From Trema orientale (Eukaryota > Streptophyta > Magnoliopsida > Rosales > Cannabaceae), in contig JXTC01000072.1 in assembly GCA_002914845.1 (NCBI GenBank), positions 984,588-1,048,587 of the forward strand: a stretch of DNA of 64,000 bases. The letters are read 5' to 3'. The notes below the pieces were generated by a model that was given only the letters and a program-made list of their open reading frames with translations, did no database searches and had not been told where the DNA came from. The position numbers and the translations under genes were made by a program. How positions within the stretch are numbered: the first letter of the stretch is position 1; each line of letters begins with the position of its first letter. Of this stretch, positions 35,540 to 46,173 are shown piece after piece.

Positions 35540-36659
35540 TAGTACTGTACTTGTTACGTTTATCTGAATAATAGGATATTACCAATATTATTAAGGTCAG
35601 GTACCCACAGATAAACGAGTTGGTGGATAAGGTAAAATTGCCATTCTTACTTGCTCTTAATCCACTGAATTGCACCCCTTGAGTATAGTATAAAAGAAAG
35701 AGACTTACATATTTCTGCTTTGATATCAAAATGTTATAGCCAAATAGTGCTGTTATGTTTAAAAAAATACCAATTCTGATCTAATGTTTTCAGAAATGCA
35801 AAATATGTCCTTTAGTTTGTCAGACTCGGTTAAATTACCCACAAATTTAAAATTTTGTTCAAAATTTTTTCTTGAAACGACTGAAGTGCCTCTAGCCATA
35901 TAAATATAATCAAATTTATTCAGTATTCTCACAAACAACTTAAATGCCAGATATAAGAATTTTGAGAACTTATTTCAAATACCATGCAAAAACTTAAAAT
36001 TAAAAAATTGGATTTTTTTTTTTGGCTTGAAAGATTAAAAAAAAAATTGGTGTTTGCTTATAAAGTTAATGAGGTAGTTTGACTATTTGCGTAATTTTGA
36101 CTAGGGTATATGTTTGACCTAAAAACAATAATTTTATTGGATCTCCCGCAGGGACGTCTTATAATATAATTTTGACTAATTGTGATGGAGAAATTAGGTT
36201 AAATATGCATCATAACACCCCTATTTTGGCCCATATACTTCCCTCAATAAAACTCTGAAAAGTATGCATATACCCACCTGAAATGTCACTTCTACCCTTA
36301 ATAATTAGTTTACAGTGTATATGCCGGTCTTCGCCTCTTCAATCTAGCTGTAGCTCTCCTCCTCATTCCTCCCTCTATATCCTCACAATCTTTCCTGTAA
36401 TCTCATGGTCGAAGTTATCACACTGTCTAAACAGCTGAAATTATAAGAGCAAAAAAGGTATAAGTTGAAAAAACAGAAAAAAGACTTGGCGGGAAGATGG
36501 AGGATAGAAATCCGCGAAATGAGTACGTAATTTATATGTTCAAATGTTATGGGTACTGTTTGAAATAGTTTTTACTTGAATTTCGATATGTTACGACCAT
36601 AATTTATACATTAAAAGTTGTTTTCTTGGATTATCTGCAAAAGTCTGGAAAAAAAAACG

Positions 36660-37600
36660 TCTGCCTCACGATAAGTATCGAAATTTCGATTATATTTCGA
36701 TCATATTTCGACTATATTTCGATGCTATTCGAATTTTCGACTGTACTTTGATGCTCGTCGAATTTTCGACCTAATTTCGATGACATTTTCGACTATTTTT
36801 CCAATGACTTTCGATTATTTTTTCGATCAATTTCGATGTATTCAGGAGAAGCATCGAAATTTCGATTTTATTTCGATCAAATATCGTAGATCCACATGAT
36901 GCCAGCAGCTTCAACAAAATAATTTTCTTTGTATTTTAAACAACACCTGACATCAATGTTGTACTTTTAAATAATATTTTATGATGTTAAATACAATAGT
37001 CATTGGAACTGAATCGAAATGCAGTCGAAATGCAGTCGAAAATGCATCGAAAAGGCATCGAAATGTTGTCGAATTGCATCGAATTCGAGTACTTTAACTA
37101 TGAAATGAGTCGAAACTGCATAAGTCAAAATGTCATCGAAACTGAATCAAAATGCAGTCGAGTTGGTCAATTTTGTCCGTAAGTTTAACATTTATGCATC
37201 GAAGTGGAATCGAAATGTCGTCAAAATGGCATCGAAATGTAATCGAATTGCATCGAAGTCGACTGTTTTATCTATAAAATGAATTGAAACTGCATAAGTC
37301 GAAATGTCATAGAAACTGAATCGAAATGCAGTCGAGTTGGTCAATTATGTCCGTATGTTTAACATATATGCATCGAAATGACGTCGAAATGGCATCGAAA
37401 TGGCATCGAAATGTCATCGAATTTCATCGAATTTGACTGTTTTACATATGAAATGAGTCCAAACTGCATAAGTCGAAATGTCATCAAAAATGTGTCGAAA
37501 TGTCATCGAAATGTCATCGAATGTGTCGAAATATCATCGAATTGCATTGAAATATCATCGAAAATGAGTGAAATGCGTCTAATTTATTCTATGTTTACAT
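36660..37600. repeat. Irregular short tandem array, unit close to catcgaaatg
   Basis: The left part (36665-36880) reads atttcgat / ttcgac. From 37015 on, the right part reads its complement type (catcgaaatg, agtcgaaatg), spaced mostly 10-12 bases apart. A longer unit of about 170 bases (aaatgagtcgaaactgcata ... gtttaacatttatgcatcga) repeats two to three times on top of this. The open frame across it (37378-37614) is a by-product of the 12-base rhythm. Confidence 0.85.
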
Positions 37601-37987
37601 CGTTACCTGACTAAACATCTATATCTTACTGACTACACTTTAAGTTTTTTTTGCGGCATGTCCTTTTGTTAAAGCATGTCGTTTTTCCTATAAATGTGTC
37701 GTTTCTCTCAAACTTCCTCACATTAAACTCAGTATTAAGAATAATGTAAACTTGCACAAAGTATAAGAGCAAAACCAGAAAATATACAATTATGAAAAGT
37801 GCAGTTTTATTGATAATATAGAGGATTACATCAAGATAATCTATAGAGGATTACATCAAGATAATTTATAGAGGATTACATCGAGTTAGGTTATTAACCT
37901 CAAACAGATGGAGGAGCAAAAAGATAAAAGCAAGCAGAGGAGAATGAAAAAGAAATAGACATAAAAGTTCCCGATCAGAACCCAGTC

Positions 37988-38266
37988 CTAAGAACGAGTG
38001 ATCGGCAACTCTCCCATCCCCAAGTTCACCAGGATCCCAAGGAATCTAGGGTATATACGGGGAGAGGATATTAGGAACTCATGTATGAGAGCAGCTCTGC
38101 ATAATAGGTTCTTTAGCAGCCAATGATAGGCTCTTGCCGAGAAGCTGAAGACACTTTGCTTGGAAGAGAAACTTTCTGCGGCTTTGATTGATGGCCAAGG
38201 ATCATAGAAAATCATTTTTCGTAAAAGGAGGAACTTGGAATTGAAAGGCATACAATCCTTGAACAA
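37988..38266 (-). CDS. Unrecognised 92-codon frame inside the hAT-like element
   Basis: The frame starts MFKDCMPFNSKFLLLRKMIF and ends GMGELPITRS. I do not recognise it. Unlike its repeat surroundings it has balanced composition and no internal repetition, which would fit a captured piece of a host gene. On its 3' side (37800-37880) stand three copies of a 25-30 base string with tatagaggattacatcaaga. It may equally be a chance frame. Confidence 0.25.
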   Translation of the reverse strand: MFKDCMPFNSKFLLLRKMIFYDPWPSIKAAESFSSKQSVFSFSARAYHWLLKNLLCRAALIHEFLISSPRIYPRFLGILVNLGMGELPITRS

Positions 38267-38810
38267 CGGGCTTCGAAAGAAGAGAAAGTTTACGAGTTTT
38301 GCATGAAAGGATTTGAGATATGAAGGTTCTGCTTCTTACAGAATACTTATAGTCCTAAGAATATTCGACGGTTTTTTTATGAAATGCGTCGAAACTGCAT
38401 AAGTCGAAATCTCATCAAAACTGAATCGAAATTTAGTCGAATCGATTCGTATTTTCAAAGAATTCAAAAACTCTCAAATCATATTTTGTTTACCTTCTTT
38501 TGGGGTTCATTTTTCTCAACAGTGAAAAATACGAACGACGGGTTTTCGCCTTCCTCGCTTTACGGTACGACGGGTTCTTGGCTCTTCAGACGACGAGCGA
38601 CGACGGGTCTTCACACGGTAGCAGAGACGGCGATTAGGCAGAGAGAGAAATGAGAAGAGTTTCGGAGGGAAGTATGACTGACGAAAGTGAGGCATATTTT
38701 CTCTTAGGTATTAGTAAGGGTATCATATTTTTCAAATGTTTTTTAACTTGAGCATATTGGCCAAAATACGGGTATTATGATGCATATTTGGCCTAATTTC
38801 TCTTGTGATG

Positions 38811-39278
38811 AATCAGAAACTTTTAATCCAATTTGGCAAATTGAAGAAATACATTTTACATTGTGAAAAATACAAACGAGGGTATCCAAAAAATGAAAAA
38901 AGAAAAATGGAAATACTAAAATAAATAAATAAAATAATAAATAATAAATAATAGCTTTTCACTTTCACATTCAAGCACGGCTGGACCTGGATTAGACCTG
39001 GATAATGGAGTCACGAGTACTGAATTGACGATTTTCATTAAAAAAAAAAAAAGAGTCTCGAGTACTGAAATGAAAGGCCTTAGATTGGTGCATATGGAGA
39101 TGGGTCAACTCTTATTGCCCTCATATTTGACTTTGACTGCCGATCACTTCATAGTTAACTGGGAGAGTAAGCTTCAAACTCTCCGATAACTTCTCTCCTA
39201 AAAAAACTGGTTTACTATCTTATTCTCTGTTTCTCTCTGACTCTCTCATTCTCATTAGCTTTCTTTCTATCAAAGAAC
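38811..39278 (+). other. NLR2 upstream region
   Basis: AT-rich DNA with an A-run near 39040. It has a pair of adjacent W-box cores at 39127-39138 and a pyrimidine-rich leader (ctctgtttctctctgactct, about 39222) just before the start codon. Confidence 0.5.
39127..39138 (+). promoter_or_regulatory. Two adjacent W-box cores upstream of NLR2
   Basis: TTGACTTTGACT gives two directly adjacent TTGACT sites about 140 bases before the NLR2 start codon. W-boxes bind WRKY factors, which control many defence genes. Clustering raises the likelihood, but function is inferred. Confidence 0.45.
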
Positions 39279-42200
39279 ATGGCCACAGCAATAGTGGGTG
39301 GAGCTTTTCTCTCTGCTTTTCTTCAAGTGCTGTTTGACAGAATCGCTTCCCGTGAGGTTGTTGACTACGTTCGAGGAAACAAGAGCTTTGATGGGTTGCT
39401 TAACAAGTTGAAGATAACCCTTTTGTCCGTGAACGCTGTACTTGATGATGCGGAGCTGAAGCAAATACGAAATCCAACGGTGAAGGAGTGGCTTAACGAG
39501 CTCAAAGATGCTGTCTATGATGCTGATGACCTCTTAGACGGGCTGGCAACCAGTGCTTTTTGGTCCGAGTCGGAACATGGATCAAGAAACAGCACAAATG
39601 TAAGTAACTTATTCCCTTTTACAGCAAAGAAGAAGGGAATTTTTTTTATGTAATCATGATATTGAGACTAAGATGGAGGAGATACTTGAGAGGTTAGAAT
39701 ATTTTGTGAAACAAAAGGATGTTCTTGGTTTGAAGGAGGGTGTTAGGGAGAAGCCATTTAGGAGATTACCCACAACCTCTTTGATTGAAGGATCTGATGT
39801 TTATGGTAGGGGTGAGGACAAGGATGCGATCATCAAGTTATTGCTAGAAGATGATAATGTGGGTAGTTATGGTAAGATATGTGTGATTCCAATAGTGGGC
39901 ATGGGTGGGATTGGAAAAACTACCCTTGCTCAACTGGTGTACAACGATGAAAGGGTCGAGGAGCATTTTGAAGTTAAGGCTTGGGTCTGTGTCTCTGAAG
40001 AAATCGATGTCTGTCGGGTAACAAAAACAATGGTGGAGGGAGTAACTTCTGTTTCTTGTGATGTCATGGACCTGAATTTGCTACAAGTTAGGTTGAAAGC
40101 GAGGTTGATGGAAAAGAAGTTCTTGATTGTTTTAGATGATGTTTGGAACGAGAATTATGTTGATTGGGAGGTCATGAGGAGACCTTTTCAGTATGGGGCT
40201 CAAGGAAGCAAGATAATTGTAACAACGCGGAGTGGAAAAGTTGCATCAATAATGGGCACTCTTCCTACTTATCCTATAAAGGAATCGTCTGATAGAGCCT
40301 CTTGGCTACTATTTACAAAGCATGCAGTTGCTTGTAGAGATTTTACTGCACATCCAGTCCTAGAAACAATCGGTAGAAAGATTGTTAAGAATTGCGGTGG
40401 GTTACCATTGGCTGTGAAAACACTAGGAGGGCTCTTGCGCTCTACCCTGGATGTTGGCGAATGGGAAAGAATATTGAAGAGTGATATTTGGGATTTTACA
40501 GACCAAGAAAGCAACATTCTTCCAGCTCTAAGATTGAGTTATTATTGTCTCCCCTCACACCTAAAGCGCTGCTTTGCTTACTGTTCAATACTCCCCAAAG
40601 ACTATGAGTTCGAAAAGGAGTCATTGGTCTTGTTGTGGATGGCGGAAAATCTTTTGCAGCAACCAAATAGAAATAAGAGAATCGAAGAAGTAGGTGATGA
40701 GTATTTTGATGATTTAGTGTCAAGATCATTTTTTCAAAAATCAAGAACCAAAGAATCCCACTTTGTAATGCATGACCTCATGAATGATTTGGCTAAATTT
40801 GTCGCTGGTGAATATTGTTTTCAACTGGGGCTTTACAACTCAGAAGAAGTTGTGATGAGGGCACGCCATCTTGCATATGTCATGACAATACAAGATACTC
40901 ATAAAAGATTCAATTCCATTTTTGAAGCAACTCGTTTGCGCACCTTTTTGTCTCTAAACAAGTATCCTCTGTTGAGTTGGGCCAATCTATCTAATAATGT
41001 AGTCCATGATCTGCTGTTGAAGTTAAGGTGTTTGAGAGTCTTATCGTTGTCTGGCTATAGAAATGTCAATCAATTGCCAGATTTGATTGGTGAACTAAGT
41101 CATCTTCGTTATATGGACCTCTCTTACACTTCAATTAGCTGGTTGCCAGAATCTACAAGTATGTTGTATAATTTACAGACACTGAACTTATCAAATTGTA
41201 GACTTCTAACTCGGCTGCCTAAGGATATACATCGTCTGATTAACTTGAGATACCTTGATGTCAGTAGAAGCTACCAATTAAAGATTATGCCAGCGCAAAT
41301 AAGTAAATTGAGAAGTCTCCAAAGGTTGAGTACGTTCATTGTTGGAAAAGATAAAAGGTCTGGCATAGAAGAGCTAAAGGAACTTTCCGATCTTCGGGGA
41401 ACACTTTGCATTAAGAATTTGCAGAATGTTGTAAATGCCAAGGATGCATCAGAGGCCAAACTGGTGGAGAAGAAGAATCTTAAGGGTCTGTGCTTGGAAT
41501 GGGATGATCATACTAATGACACTGAAAATGAGAGAGATGTACTTGACAATCTAATGCCTTTCACAACTTTGGAAATGCTCACAATCAATCAATATGGAGG
41601 TACAAGATTTCCAAACTGGTTCGGGGATCATTCATTCCGCAACATAGTTGTTCTAACCCTTGCCAACTGTAAATATTGCTACTCTTTGCCACCACTTGGA
41701 CAACTCCATTCCCTCAAGACCCTCTATATTATGGGGCTTGAGGCAATAGTGACTGTGGGTCCTGAGTTTTACGGGAAGTCCACTTGTTCAATACTAAAGC
41801 CTTTTGCATCACTGGAAATCTTACACTTCAGTTCAATGTCAAGCTGGCAGGAATGGCTCTCAATGGAAGTTGAAGTTGTTGGAGCTTTTCCAAAGCTAAG
41901 ACAGCTTAATATTAGTTGTTGCCCCAATTTGGCTGGGGCTTTGCCTTGCTTCTTTCCATCTTTAACAAGGATGATAATCAATGAATGTCAGCATCTTCGT
42001 TGTTCACTTCCAAAGATGCCAATTGTACGTGAACTAACGTTTATTGATTGTGAAAATCTACTGTCCCAGGAATTTCCACCAACAGTTGACTCACTCAGAA
42101 TTGAGAGATATCATGGTCAGTTAGGATCATTATTTGAGGCATCAATGCAAGTCGAAAGGTGTCTTCAACATCTCTACATCAGTGACTGTTCTTCCTCGAT

Positions 42201-43077
42201 ATCGATTGGATGTCTTCCAACTACCCTGAGAACGCTAGAAATCAACAATTGTGACAAGCTTGAATTTCCATTTCCCCACTCACACAAGTTCCTTGAGCGA
42301 ATTTGCATTAAAAACAGTTGTGATTTCCTCATTTCCTTTCCCTTGAATTCTTTTCCCAAACTAAACATGCTCTCCATTCATGGGTGTAAAACTCTAGAAT
42401 CACTCTATGTTTTGGATGGGCTATGCCAAGACTTAACATCTCTTTCTTACTTGTATATACTCGTCTGCCCCAATTTTGCATCTTTTCCTAAAGGTGGACT
42501 GTCTGCTACCAACCTTACTAAACTCAAAATTGGACAGTGTGACAAGTTAAAGTTTTTGCCAGAGAAAATGCATACCCTCTTCCCATCTTTACAATATCTG
42601 GACATTTCTGATCGTCCAGATGTTGAGTTATTTCCTGAAGCCAGTTTTCCGCTCAGCTTGCTGAAACTTGACATTGCAAACTGCAATAAACTCATCGCCT
42701 CCCGGATGAGCTGGAATTTGAGAAGACTATCTGCCCTGGAAAATTTTAGCAATGGAGCTGAATCTGCAGATTTGAAATCATTTCCTGAGGAAGGCCTACT
42801 TCCTACAGCTATTACCTCTCTTACAATTAGTGGAATTTCATGTCTTAAAATATTGGACATGAAGAGGATGCAAGAGCTCACCTCCTTGAAAGAATTAGTC
42901 ATCTGCAATTGCGTCAACTTGCAGACTATGCCAGAAGAAGGGCTTCCTAACTCTCTTGAGCTTTTGAACATCCATGGATGTCCTTTGCTGGAGGAGAAGT
43001 GCCAGAGGGAGACAGGGGAGTACTGGAACAAGATTGCTCACATCCCTTCCATTAGGATCAACGGTGATATAATTTGA
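39279..43077 (+). CDS. CC-NB-LRR disease resistance protein, RPP13-like (NLR2), with frameshift or small intron
   Basis: The coiled-coil part (39279-39653) starts MATAIVGGAFLSAFLQVLFD and has the EDVID-like motif DADDLLDGLA. Its frame ends soon after an 8-base T-run (39640-39647). The rest continues from 39673 in another frame, 1134 codons: P-loop GMGGIGKTTLAQ, kinase-2 FLIVLDDVWNE, GSKIIVTTRS, GGLPLA, CFAYCSILPKDYEF, MHD motif VMHDLMNDLAKFV, then about 700 residues of leucine-rich repeats ending CPLLEEKCQRETGEYWNKIA. Two readings are open. A one-base insertion in the T-run may break the gene. Or an intron 39600-39672 (donor GTAAGT, acceptor AAG) removes the shift and rejoins the frame, giving 1241 residues. 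Everything else is intact. NLR3 is its nearest relative here. Confidence 0.85.
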
Positions 43078-43318
43078 TTAGTGGAGAGCTCCATGCCATC
43101 ATTTACACTAATCCAACTTTCCTTTAGGTACTCTTGTGAAAGTTAATTCTTGATAATTCTTTTTATTTTTTCAGTTTCTTTCTTTTACTATTTTACTTCT
43201 TCTGACGTAAACTGAGCTCAACAAAGCTTGCTCATTAAAACATGTCTTGTTATGGAGGTTTGTTTTTCTTGTGGTTTGTTCAGATTTATTATATTCTTGC
43301 ATATTAATATAATAGTAT
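43078..43318 (+). other. NLR2 3' flank
   Basis: Probable 3' UTR, AT-rich, with no other feature seen before the solo LTR. Confidence 0.4.
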
Positions 43319-43552
43319 TGTAGAAAATATTGTAGCATTTACTAGGTATCTTTCCAATAGGGAAACAAATTGTATAATTGAAGAGTTACTAAAAATAGAT
43401 TATTTAGTTTTAATGTAATTGATTTACCCTAGAATATTTGTAATTACTCTAGAAAATTTGGTATTCATTACCAGATTTATTTGTATCTGTACAGTGCCTA
43501 TTTAAAGGCCTTATTCTCTATCAATAAAATAATTAAGTGCTGATTTCCCACA
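43319..43552 (+). mobile_element. Solo LTR, Copia-type, 234 bp
   Basis: It starts TGTAGAAAATATTGTAGCAT and ends GCTGATTTCCCACA, flanked by the perfect 5-base duplication AGTAT (43314-43318 and 43553-43557). Inside are a TATA-like tatttaaagg and an aataaaat signal in the order of an LTR promoter and polyadenylation site. No internal region remains. Confidence 0.85.
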
Positions 43553-43713
43553 AGTATCAGATACAATCTTAAATAATATGCCCTGCTGTTTGTTTTTCTT
43601 ACTCGGTAATGAGTATGGTTCTTAACTTCTTATTGTTCAAAATGGCAGTTGACAAACTGGACTTTAATTGTGCCTTTTCAGCTAAACAAATTCAGGCTTA
43701 ACCCAAATGCCCG

Positions 43714-43840
43714 GAAGAAGCTGAGAATTCCTTGTTTTTATGGAGGTTCTGATAGATGTATGTTTCATATGGCATAGATTGTGAAGTTAAATATGTCTAG
43801 TACAACACGACCAATTCAAATACAAACCATTCACCATTAG
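43714..43840 (+). pseudogene. Decayed C-terminal tail of an NLR1-type gene
   Basis: The string gaagaagctgagaattcc parallels the NLR1 end (aagaagctgagaatcgca). Further on, acacgaccaattcaaatacaaaccattc and a stop parallel the last NLR1 codons (cttgaccaattcaaatacagaccattc). The DNA between is much altered. It is the stump of a second NLR1-like gene. Confidence 0.6.
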
Positions 43841-44334
43841 ACAAGGCAAATCTTACTCTCTCTATGTGATGTGCCCGTGTAAAATATATGTGGATGCAAA
43901 TGTATGTTGTGTATCTATTATGCGATAATTAATATAGCTAGCAGTATAGTTCAGTACCAAAAAAAGAAAAAAAAAATGCAGTAATATACTAGATATGATA
44001 TTGTACAGTACTATAAAGAATGATGCACATGTTTTCTTTTGCTATGCTTGTTTCATCTACCTGTATTTTTCGTTACTTTTCATTAGGTTCAGAGTTTAGA
44101 TGGCCAAACGATTTACAAGTAGTTTTCAGCAGATTTTCATTGCCCATTATATTATGAATTCTTTCACACTTTCATTTCACGTATGTGGTGTATGATGTTA
44201 TTTTATTTTACAAAGTTCCTGAAGGAAACTATACCAAAAAAGGACAAGATTCTTCTTCAGTGACCAGCCATTAATCAAAACAATCTGCATCAATTAGAAA
44301 GAGCAATCTGGTTGTGTCTGTCATTGTAACATTC

Positions 44335-44700
44335 AAATCCGCTAAAGTGGGATTATTTGTAGTGGCTTGGAGACGTGACGGTTGTCATTTCAAAGCCTTT
44401 GCTGGCCTTGTACTGCAGGTCCACCAGTGGTCAAGAACTTTATTAGTCGTCAAAACTATATCTCGTCTGCACCGAATCTTGAAGACTTTATATTTAATTA
44501 CATGCTGCTGCTGAATTCATCAATTTACTGGTTTAAAACATCTGAATTTTAAAATGTTTGAGCCTGGATTATATTTTTAAAGGTAGAATGTAAGGCAGGG
44601 AAATATTTTTTGCAAACCTAATGGCGATATTTGGTTTAGTCTGTGGTCATTGCTTGATAAAGGGTGTTAATAAACGCCATTGCCATTCACTTTTTTCAGA
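44335..44700 (+). pseudogene. Decayed copy of the DUF1138 gene
   Basis: Pieces in the right order match the intact gene at 24500-24809: tagtggcttgg, cttgtactgcaggtccacca (from AWPRTAGPP), gtggtcaagaac, attagtcgtcaaaacta (from ISRQNF). Downstream, tttactggtttaaaacat and the last-exon 3' UTR string gcctggattatatttttaaa also match. Most of exon 1 and the intron are shrunk. No frame survives. Confidence 0.75.
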
Positions 44701-45379
44701 GTAGGTTCTGAATTCTAGTAAATAACAATCCAAGGTAATGAAAGACTGCTTTTATAACCATTACATTTCCATAATTTGTGATAAGACGAGACAAACTGAG
44801 CTCCAAAAATATTGTTCAAGAAGCACTTGGGAGAGAAGCAATTACTAAAAAGAATCAATGAAAATGAACTCAACCATTACCTACATCTCAATGCCTGTTA
44901 CGATATTACTTCATGTTCAGCCAAGCATACCAATAAAGGTCATTGTATCTCTCCATCGAAGAAATACATTTTAGCATTCATGGCAAAACCAGAAACTAGA
45001 ACTGTGATAAAATTTTGCTGATCTAATTTTATGTAGCAGGATCTCAGAGTGCTCCTAGGTCTCTCCTTGAATTAGCTCACCACCTATTTCTGTTATTTCA
45101 CATAGAATACATGCTGCTAGCTCACAATAATGTCTTTGATACAGAACATTACATGATGAAGCAGCAGATGCATAAAAGACAAGAACGAGCTAAATCTTCA
45201 TAGCAATTTCATTAGAAAAACTCCAAACTCAGAGAGGTTACCGAAACTAGATCTCCTTTTCGCTATATCTATGTGAGGTACATGAAATGCAGCGTACAAG
45301 CTAGTCAAACAAAATTAGTTAAATAAGCAACCCAAAAGGAAGCAACATGAAGGTTGTATTCAAATACAGTAAAGGCGCC
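44701..45379. other. Spacer with a remnant of block A
   Basis: At 44766-44832 the string tttgtgataagacgagacaa and what follows match block A (25240-25300). So after the decayed DUF1138 copy comes the same spacer as in the intact locus. The rest is the 3' side of a kinase pseudogene and holds nothing more that I can support. Confidence 0.55.
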
Positions 45380-45895
45380 CTGCATCACTAGCAGATTAAT
45401 GCAACCTCGCAAGCATTTCTTTCTTCTAGCCAACAGAAACCACGTTAACTTTAAGCCTCCCGTCTAGAATCTGCTCTGAAGTCTCGCCTCTCAGAGGAGC
45501 AGCATGAACCAACTTTACCAAGTCTACACCTCTGCCAATGGAATTCTCAACTGGTAGTGTGGTAAGGATCTCAAACTAGACAACGCCATTGCTATAGACA
45601 TTTCCAAGAGTACATGAATATTCTGAATTATAGCGCCCAATAAAAATAGGAGTGAGGAAAAATTATGTTGTGTTTCATAACAGTAACAACAAAAGCTATA
45701 GTGACTAGCATTGATGATTACCTCGGAGAATATAGCCAAATAACTGCTCTAATACTCGTATCACAATCTCCCCGACCAAAGGCCTGAAGTTGAGATGAAT
45801 ATTAGCCACATGACACAGGAAAGGCAGCCCTTCTACCAGTCCGATCTCAATGGATAGTCTTTTAGGCCAGTTGGGTTCATAATCAGGCGGCATGA

Positions 45896-46173
45896 TGAGA
45901 ATTTAGTGAGGAATACTCTATATTTTTTATTACATTTTATCACATAAAACAAAGCACAACTTATATAGTAACTCTGGCAACAAGCTGCCAGAGAAGTAGA
46001 ATCACTGTAGTAACTAAAAGATCCCTAAGAATTAGGGATACACACGTTATTTGACTTACCTAGGAGATATTGATACAGCTCATCCATATCTTTTATTAAA
46101 GATAGACATAAATAGGAGATACATTATAATAAAAGCAGAAAAATACAAAGAGATCCTAAACCAGTTTTCCACA
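45896..46173 (-). repeat. 3' LTR of the Copia element
   Basis: On the minus strand it runs from TGTGGAAAACTGG to CTAAATTCTCA. The purine-rich stretch before it (cttgagggtgag) is the expected polypurine tract. Confidence 0.85.

Larger units (their letters stand above)
36188..38802. mobile_element. 2.6 kb hAT-like element filled with TCGAAA-type repeats
   Basis: Terminal inverted repeats of about 50 bases: left gagaaattaggttaaatatg ... catcataacaccc, and right, inverted, gagaaattaggccaaatatg ... catcataataccc. They are flanked by the 8-base duplication TTGTGATG (36180-36187 and 38803-38810), the hAT size. No transposase is visible. Inside are a long irregular array of tcgaaatg-type units (36660-37600) and a stretch with a possible captured gene piece on the minus strand (37988-38266). 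A truncated relative lies at 32142-32809. Confidence 0.75.

Noticed and set aside
35379-35729. 116-codon frame across the second gap
   Set aside because: About a third of it is undetermined sequence.
36660-37600. CRISPR-like array
   Set aside because: The repeats are short and irregular, with no unique spacers, and the genome is a plant nuclear one.
37378-37614. 78-codon frame reading RNGIEMSS- and RNVIE-like repeats
   Set aside because: It is a by-product of the tcgaaatg array, whose unit spacing is near a multiple of three.
39600-39624. 25-base intron in NLR2 (GTAAGT to the first ACAG)
   Set aside because: Far below the minimum size for a plant intron; the acceptor at 39672 is the only plausible one.
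42447-43031. Antisense frame of 194 codons in the NLR2 leucine-rich repeats
   Set aside because: Its phase is locked to the repeat on the sense strand; no domain recognised.
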